From Mesodorylaimus sp. YZB2_4 (Eukaryota > Nematoda > Enoplea > Dorylaimida > Dorylaimidae), in the NCBI GenBank assembly GCA_030248295.1, contig JASANH010001061.1, positions 620,001 through 684,000 of the forward strand: a stretch of DNA of 64,000 nt, read 5' to 3'. Positions within the stretch are counted from its first letter, which is position 1. Each line of letters opens with the position of its first letter. The position numbers and the translations under genes are program-made. Shown piece after piece: positions 57,765-64,000 of this stretch. Below the pieces are notes generated by a model that made no database searches, had not been told where the DNA came from, and worked only from the letters and a program-made list of their open reading frames with translations.

Positions 57765-60700
57765 ATGTCCGGTATTTACGGGACCCGTGAAGTTCCTTCT
57801 CGAGTCACATCGCGATCAAAATCTTCACCGGACGGTCAGTTTCCTTTGGTCAAGAGCGCAGTTCCGAATTCGTCCGGTCTTCAATTGTCGGAAAATGGGA
57901 AGAAATTTAAACCTAAAATCGAAGGTCCGAAAATTCCTTACGTGTCCGGTGTTGTCATTGAAAGAACGCGGACACGATCGGGAAATTCTGAACATTCCTT
58001 AGACGAAAACGGGGACAGCAATGAAGGAAACGAGATGTGGAAAAAGATCACGGGTAACACTTTCAATTTTTCGGATTTCCATGAATTTTTTCGAATGATT
58101 GGCATACAATTTTTAGTTTTTCGTCACAGTCTTAGTTTTAATGCGTACTTTTGCACTTTACAGTCCAAAAGATAGAAAATTTTCCAAGACCCGTCAGCCC
58201 CGTAAAGAGCATTTTCAGGGTTTCTGTTCTAGGCTTCTAAAAGGGCTTGCATTTTTGTGCATTCAGGTACGACGGACCAATGTGAGCAGCATTCGCCCAG
58301 TAACAGTGGCACGTCGGCAGTGGACGAGCTGGTGTCGGACAAGGAAGTGATGGAACGTAATTACAAGTCCCTCATGCAACAACTGGCCGCGGCCTTGGTC
58401 GAGAAGGAAACCCTGATGTATCAAGTGCAACTGCTGGGTCAGGTATGCGGGCCTAATTGAGTGCATGGGGTGTGGACTGATTACCGAGTCAGCCTTTCGC
58501 CTTCGATAGCCAACGGCAGTGTTTCTATCGCATTTTAATCAGCCTCCCCCCACTGATAATGAATTAAGTCTCCCTTATTTTCTCGCAGGCATATGGCGAA
58601 TTGAAAACTCAGCTGACTAGCATGGCCGAGCACGATAACAGTCATCCGTCTCGGTTGGAATGCCTACGCGACGAAAGATATCGTTTAGCCGATTATATCG
58701 TGGCATTGACCGCAGCCGATCTGAAAGTTAAACCCGAACCTCATTCCGCCTCGACTACATCGCTTCGGACACAACGCGATTTATGGCGAAATAAGTTTTT
58801 GGCAAGCAGGTAAAGTTGGGGATGACCGAACCGACCGCTTGGATCCCGATCCGATCCTAACTGATCCCAAACCAAAAGCCATGTACAGAATCCTGCACAA
58901 TCTTTGTTCTTTATTCATTGAACAAAAAGCTCGGAGCTCAGATTGTTTTACATTAATTTTTACTTTAAACGACAGATCTCTTTTCTTTCTAAGACAAACG
59001 AAAGCCTATTTTTTAGACAAAGAAGACGTGTTGTAATCAATTGCGTTCACAGCCTGATAGGATGAAGTCAAAGGAGGTTTTTGAGGATTTAGAGGAGGGG
59101 TGGGAGGAAAGCTTGATCGTGGCCCAGCCAGTGGCGTAGCCAGGATTTTTTTGGAGGCTGCCAGAGGGAAAAAGAACGTCAATGGCAGTGGTCAGTGAGG
59201 TAGCAATGGGCGGGGATGTGGCTCCGACCTGCTGGAGGCGGAAATTTTAAAAATTCTGCTCAGAGTAGCTCTTACTGGCATCATTTCAGACCATTTTCTG
59301 GTGTGCTGGAGGTTTTTTAGTTTGGGTCCTTCTGACTCGTACAGTATATTCAATTATAAGTAAAAAATACAGATTAATCAACAAACTACTGTATCATTTC
59401 AACTTCAGCCTCTGATTATATTTCGCGAAATTTATAATCTCGGTATCATCAACAGCGTCGCTCACTTAAAGCAATTTAGAAATCCTCAGAAACCATGTTT
59501 ATCCAGTTTTTAAGCGGACGAAACCTCAGACGCATTGTTAGGTGGACTTTTCGCTGGCTTCCTGACCCATTTGTCTTTCGATCGCCGGAACCCATTCAAG
59601 AAAGATTGGTCAGTGATATCGAAATCACCAGTCAAACCCCTCGAGGAAAGGCCGCTTTAAAATTCAGACTGGGAACTGATCCACCCCCCCCCCCGGATCG
59701 GTCGATGCTGGGCTGGTCGTATGTAAACTTTTGGTTTTTTCAGTTTAATCGTCGACGAGTTGAGCAATCAGCGATTATTCCTTTTGCGGCGATTCGATGA
59801 GGCGCAGCAAGTCGTGGTGGGATTGCTGGAAGAGAAGGAGACGATTCGCAATGGGCTATTCGATATGTTTTTGTGAGTGTCGTAGGAGATCGATCCATTT
59901 GTGGACATTAGGGGAGGGTCCCTTTGAAAACAGCAATCAAACTATTGCTAGTAATGGTAATTATCGCATGGTCTATCTAAATTTAGCGATAAATATCGAT
60001 TCCCGCCGAAAATCGAATAAAAAATGGCGGGAGATTTGTGCACAATAAATGGCAGTTCCAGCTTGCAAACCTTGCTCATTCTTGGACCAGCCTGTTTCAT
60101 GTCAGGCATTGAAGAGAATTTGGACGAAGTAGGTGTGCGGGTCAGGGTTAGTTATGGGTTGTGAAAATGACGCCTACTTTTCGCCGCGTCAAAAGTGATT
60201 ATTGCGCGCTGGACTCCTCGCTTGGTGAATAACTCGGCATTGAGGGAGGAGGGCTGTCGTGGTTGGTGTTCAGTCCGGGTGATCCCTCTGCTGGCAGTGG
60301 GGTACCTCTCGACCTGCTTTCACTGACTTGTCTTGTCTTGGCTTAGGCATCTGCAGGAGACCAAAGAAACACTTGATCCAATGGAGCACGGCAAGTATCG
60401 CCATTTGGCTCGATCGCACACTGTGGACAGTCTGCTGGACGCCGATCAGGAGTTGGCCCGGGCTCTGCGCAGGCAACTGTTGAACACTACCAGGGCACCG
60501 TCAGCGAGGGGTGTGTTCGCCGATGACGCAGCTGAGGACGACGAACCCATTGTGCTGCCATCGGATATGGAGAAACAGGCCAAGAAGGTGAATGAACTGC
60601 ATCCTGAATATTGGTGGTGTATGTGGCTAGTGCTTTGGACTAGAAATACCATTTGTGCGGGTTCGATCCCCACCCAGGGCGAATGTTTTTGCTTCTCTCT

Positions 60701-61262
60701 TGGTTGCTTAGTTTGGGCCACTTTCTTCTCAAAGTTTAACCGGCTAGTTCCACAGCCTTTGTAAGATATGGATGATCCTGCTGATCGATCAGTTATCATT
60801 GGTCCTACTGATCGATCGCTAATCATGGATCCCGCTGATCGATCGGTAATCATGGGTACTGCTAGTCGATCAGTAATCATCAGTCGTACGGATAGATCGC
60901 TAATCACTTACCCCGCTGATCGATCAGTAATCATTAATCCTACTGATCGATCGCTAATACTTGATCTTCCTGATCGATCGCTAATAATGATCCCGCTGAT
61001 CGTTCAGTAATCATGGATACTGCCAATCGATCAGTAATCATCGCTCTTACGGATCGATCACCAATTATCTATCCTGCTGATCGATCAATGTGTTTAGGTG
61101 ATCGAAATCGATATCAAGGCATTCGCTGCTTCCAATCCGTGCGAGGATTTTCAACGTCTGGTCAATGAGCGGGCTCAGGCATCTGGTCTGCCACCACCCA
61201 AGATGCACAATATTGTTGTGAATTGTTGCAGAAGATGCGAGGGGAAGATCAAAATTGTGTGA
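57765..61262 (+). CDS. Unrecognised coiled-coil protein, six exons
   Basis: Six exons (57765-58053, 58267-58442, 58589-58809, 59744-59872, 60347-60587, 61098-61262) join in frame into 406 residues. The N-terminus starts MSGIYGTREVPSRV and is basic and Ser-rich. A helical, coiled-coil-like region follows: SDKEVMERNYKSLMQQLAAA, VEKETLMYQVQLLGQ, LECLRDERYRLADYIVALTA, RLFLLRRFDEAQQVVVGLLE. An acidic hinge (DDAAEDDEPIVL) leads to a short C-terminal domain with a CCRRC cysteine group. The residues look cytoplasmic, perhaps scaffold-like. I do not recognise an orthologue. The last intron is filled by a 27-bp tandem array that runs to within a few bases of the 3' splice site. Confidence 0.8.
60613..60682 (+). 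repeat. tRNA-like sequence, SINE remnant
   Basis: TGTGGCTAGTGCTTTGGACT (box A-like) is followed at normal tRNA distance by GCGGGTTCGATCCCCACCC (box B). It starts just 25 bases inside the last intron of the coiled-coil gene. The acceptor stem does not pair, so it is a tRNA-derived repeat rather than a tRNA gene. Confidence 0.5.
60781..61090 (+). repeat. 27-bp tandem repeat array
   Basis: About eleven and a half 27-base units of the form CTGATCGATC(A/G)(G/C)TAATCAT plus nine variable bases. Units alternate loosely between types ending CCTA and CCCG. The GATCGATC core is self-complementary. Because 27 is a multiple of three, frames stay open on both strands over most of the array, producing an accidental nine-residue peptide repeat (ADRSVI/TDRSLI). 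It occupies the last intron of the coiled-coil gene up to its acceptor. Confidence 0.92.
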
Positions 61263-61943
61263 TGGATCGATTGGTAATCGAAAAGGGTCATTTTGTGATT
61301 TTTGTGCCACAAATCCACGTTCTGCGTGATGGTCGGTGTTAGTGATTGTGAAATGGTATTTTAGGCAACTAACCAAGTGTGCATGGTGATTGTCCTGTGC
61401 CAGGCTTGAATGAGTCTTGTGATGTCAAGTTTGGGAATGTGCTGGATTTTTAGCTTGTGATTGTTAAAGCAGCGAGTTAAAGAATTTCTGGCGAGCTGTT
61501 TCAGCCGTGCTAACTGTGCAATTTGTAGTGTCCTGGTGAACTGGTCATTTAAATTTAAATTTGCCGCGCGTTAGGGCAGAGAGTACAGTACTTGCACTTG
61601 TGTGCGCATCCGTCAGTTTATGATAGATCCATCGATTTTTCGCCGCTGGCTAGTCGGCTCGTTGAATTTGGTGCTGGGGGTCGGTGGCTGCTGCTGTTTT
61701 CTCCTCTTTTCGATAGGAAAATTGAATGTCTTTGCATGGTTTCGATTTTTATCGAAAAACATTCTCTCAACGCGATTATGGCCGTAATTATTTGGCCTTA
61801 TACTGCCATGTAATGCAGTAAACGAGATTTCGCCAGTACCATCATATTTCCTGAAAACAAGGTGCCACAATTTGTACCAAATCGGTGTTGGAATTAAAAG
61901 ACGACGAAGGAAATTTTACGATCAAAGCCAGTATTTTTTGATC

Positions 61944-63897
61944 ATGAATTTTATTTCGAAAACGTTGGCGGGAAATCGGGGATTTTTCGCTTTGAGGATT
62001 ATCATTTTCGTAATAATCTCAACACAGGTAGGTTATAAAAGATTTCAAAGCTTTCGGATGTGTGTTAGCCCAAGTTTTTTCCGCGGTTTGGCTGTTCGTT
62101 ATTCCTGCGTCGTAATTTTTTTATTTGAAATCTAAGCACTGAGTTATTATTTGAAAAATAACGCGGCTTGAAATTTGCGACTGTCTTGTTCGTCGTTTTT
62201 TCAAAAATGACATGCCTTTTTGGATTAGGCACCTTAACTTGATGCGCCATCATCAAATGGTTGTTCTTATGAATCTTGTTTATCGGATTGGCGAGGATAT
62301 TTTGACTGTTTTAAGCCGATGGGTGTTTTTGTTGAACAATGGTTCATTAGGTTTCCTTGACCTAATTTAGGCGTCTGGAAAATACGACCCGTACGAATGG
62401 CCAGTGATTGATCTAATATTGGGTTACTTCGTGGCTTTTGTGTCGAAGAAGAAAAATATTTTCGAAATTAGGTCTTCTAGATTCGCAGACCTTGCGCAGA
62501 TGTTTTTCGACAAACACCATCTGTCGTCCAGCGAATAAGATTCACGTGTTTTCTTCCGCACCTCCTCCGTGTTTTTTTTTCTGTTTTGACTACTGGTATA
62601 GACGATATCAAGATGGAATATGATGAAGATCTATGTTAGTGACAGTTTTTTTAACTGTAGGTGCTAGCCATCGAACGACGAACGCCAAATAAAGCGGGCC
62701 AACAACAACCGCAACAATGGTACGAAAGAGCGTGGAAAACTGGGCCAAAATCGGATACGGTTTATATCGATGATTCACGATCGGTAAATATTTTTGGTGA
62801 CTGTTTTTCTATTTTTTCGTTTCTGCATTACAAAGAGTCTTTTCATATTTTTTTAGCAACGTTCGCGAATGAGCGAAGGTAGCGGGGGTGGGGGTATGAG
62901 CGATTTGGACGAGACCGCTTCGGGCTATGGCGAAGATGACGAAGATTCGGACGGCGATGGATTCGTGGAGAGGGGATCGGGTAAGGGCATACTTTGCGAG
63001 GAATGGGTCAAGCATTTCTGGCATGCTTCTATCTGGACAGTTAATTTTAGTTTTTTCCGTGGCCTAACTTACTTCTGCTATTTAGTTTAGTAGCATTTGT
63101 GTTTTTCCTTAATTCCAGGTGCTCATGCTGGTAGTCGTTTCGGTGTTGACGGTGGTTCAGGTATTGTTATCTTCGTTTTTATAAGTTTTCCGTTTATTTT
63201 GGTTTTGTGGAGCTTTTTATAAGTTTTTACAATTTTATGGTCTCGGATTTATTGGGTTAGAAAGTTTTTATTTTTGTAGGAGACGATGAAGTTGTACTTC
63301 CGCCGAGACGCCCCGCCGAGATGTCGCCGAGTGTGGACTCGTGGACGTCGTCAGTTTTATCGACCACAACAAGTTCTGTCGCTCATTTATTGCCAGTTAC
63401 TACCCAGACGACAAAGCCTTCTTTTATTGGACCTGTAATAATAGAACAACCAGAATCGACGACTACAAACGTCGAACAAACGGTATGCAAGAAAGAATGT
63501 CTTTTTGCTGGTGGAATTTTATGACATCATAACTGGTTGTGTGTTTTGAAAAGATTTAATCATTAGGAATAATTTGGACGAGGGGGAAAATTTTTGAGTA
63601 TTTCTTCATCGATTAGTTACGAATTGAAGAGTTCTTTCTAATTTTAGACGACGATTACAAGCACGACTCGTTCGACGACGACGACATCGAGCGCTTTTTA
63701 TACAATGCGTCAAACAACGACGACGAGCGCGGCTATACGACACAGGCCAATAAGCAGTACGACGACAGGTGCGCCCGCGACGACGACGAAATTACGCGAA
63801 AGTCATAAAAGTTCGCCCAAATTGATTCCGCCCATTTTGGGAGATACGAATGAGGCGACGCCACAAAATTTTTGGATGCGGCCTGGAGTTTTGGCTG
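61944..63897 (+). CDS. Syndecan core protein, 3' end outside window
   Basis: Exon 1 (61944-62027) encodes a hydrophobic signal peptide (FFALRIIIFVIISTQ). Downstream exons carry Ser-Gly sites in acidic context, the hallmark of heparan sulfate attachment: SEGSGGGG, ETASGYGEDDEDSDGDG, ERGSG and GGSGDDE. A Thr/Ser-rich, mucin-like stalk follows (repeated TTTTS). The last visible exon ends FWMRPGVLAG, just where the syndecan membrane helix normally starts, and is closed by a donor GTGAGT at 63898. The transmembrane and conserved cytoplasmic exons lie beyond the window. Syndecans are cell-surface co-receptors for growth and guidance factors. A different Ser-Gly-rich proteoglycan is the main alternative. 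Confidence 0.83.
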
Positions 63898-63939
63898 GTG
63901 AGTAAAATGTTTAAATATTTTAGAGGGATTTGGTCGAAG

Positions 63940-64000
63940 ATACAGTAGACCCCTTACATGGGAAGGGCCGGAGGGGTTCCCCGGGGCTGTCGGCAGTAAC
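63940..64000 (+). mobile_element. Possible left end of a Tc1/pogo-type element, cut by window edge
   Basis: TA followed by CAGTAGACCCCTTACA resembles the TA-flanked CAGT... termini of pogo/Tigger elements, including the MITE at 47.25 kb. The other end is not in the window, so this is only a suggestion. Confidence 0.3.

Noticed and set aside
60768-61010. Open frame encoding a nine-residue repeat (DRSVI/DRSLI)
   Set aside because: It arises from the 27-bp tandem array inside an intron; the opposite strand is equally open and no start or splice context supports a gene.

Overview
The window is animal nuclear DNA, most likely from a nematode or a close relative. Genes are split into many exons by introns that are often only 45-70 bases long, start with GTAAGT/GTGAGT and end in TTTCAG. 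The proteins are animal-specific: Integrator, Mediator, a BRD4-type BET protein, ADAM17, syndecan and a DUF229 protein. There are no bacterial operons, rRNA genes or CRISPR arrays. The species cannot be named from the sequence alone.

Layout. 0.7-1.4 kb (-): a small gene with the SleB-type (Hydrolase_2) cell-wall-hydrolase fold, unexpected in an animal. 2.9-4.6 kb (-): an unrecognised C2H2-like zinc-finger protein. 5.8-9.4 kb (-): a complete ten-exon TBC-TLDc gene (TBC1D24/Skywalker type). 9.4-13.9 kb: gene-poor, with tRNA-like repeats and a 28-bp minisatellite. 13.9-15.0 kb (-): a large exon of an unrecognised disordered protein. 15.1-20.6 kb: gene-poor, with a hAT-like non-autonomous transposon. 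20.7-25.3 kb (-): ADAM17-type sheddase. 26.0-31.2 kb (-): BRD4-type BET protein. 32.2-37.8 kb (-): Integrator subunit 6. 38.4-48.4 kb (+): Mediator subunit 14, head-to-head with INTS6. 48.8-53.2 kb (-): DUF229 type II membrane protein. 53.2-57.7 kb: mostly repeats plus one possible cysteine-rich terminal exon. 57.8-61.3 kb (+): an unrecognised six-exon coiled-coil protein. 61.9 kb to the edge (+): syndecan, cut just before its membrane helix.

The centre (26-48 kb) joins three regulators of RNA polymerase II transcription: BRD4-like, INTS6 and MED14. INTS6 and MED14 share a 554-bp bidirectional promoter interval. Near the ends lie cell-surface genes, ADAM17 and syndecan; in other animals ADAM17-type proteases shed ectodomains of this kind.

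The most unusual signals are non-coding. A 17-base motif, GTAAAATATAGTTTCAG, reads as an intron donor fused directly to an intron acceptor; it recurs about a dozen times and forms the core of a minisatellite. An E2F-plus-TTCAAA composite, like the hybrid E2F/LIN-54 site of the nematode DRM/DREAM complex, recurs about 16 times. A tRNA-derived SINE family and several perfect or near-perfect foldback elements sit inside introns.
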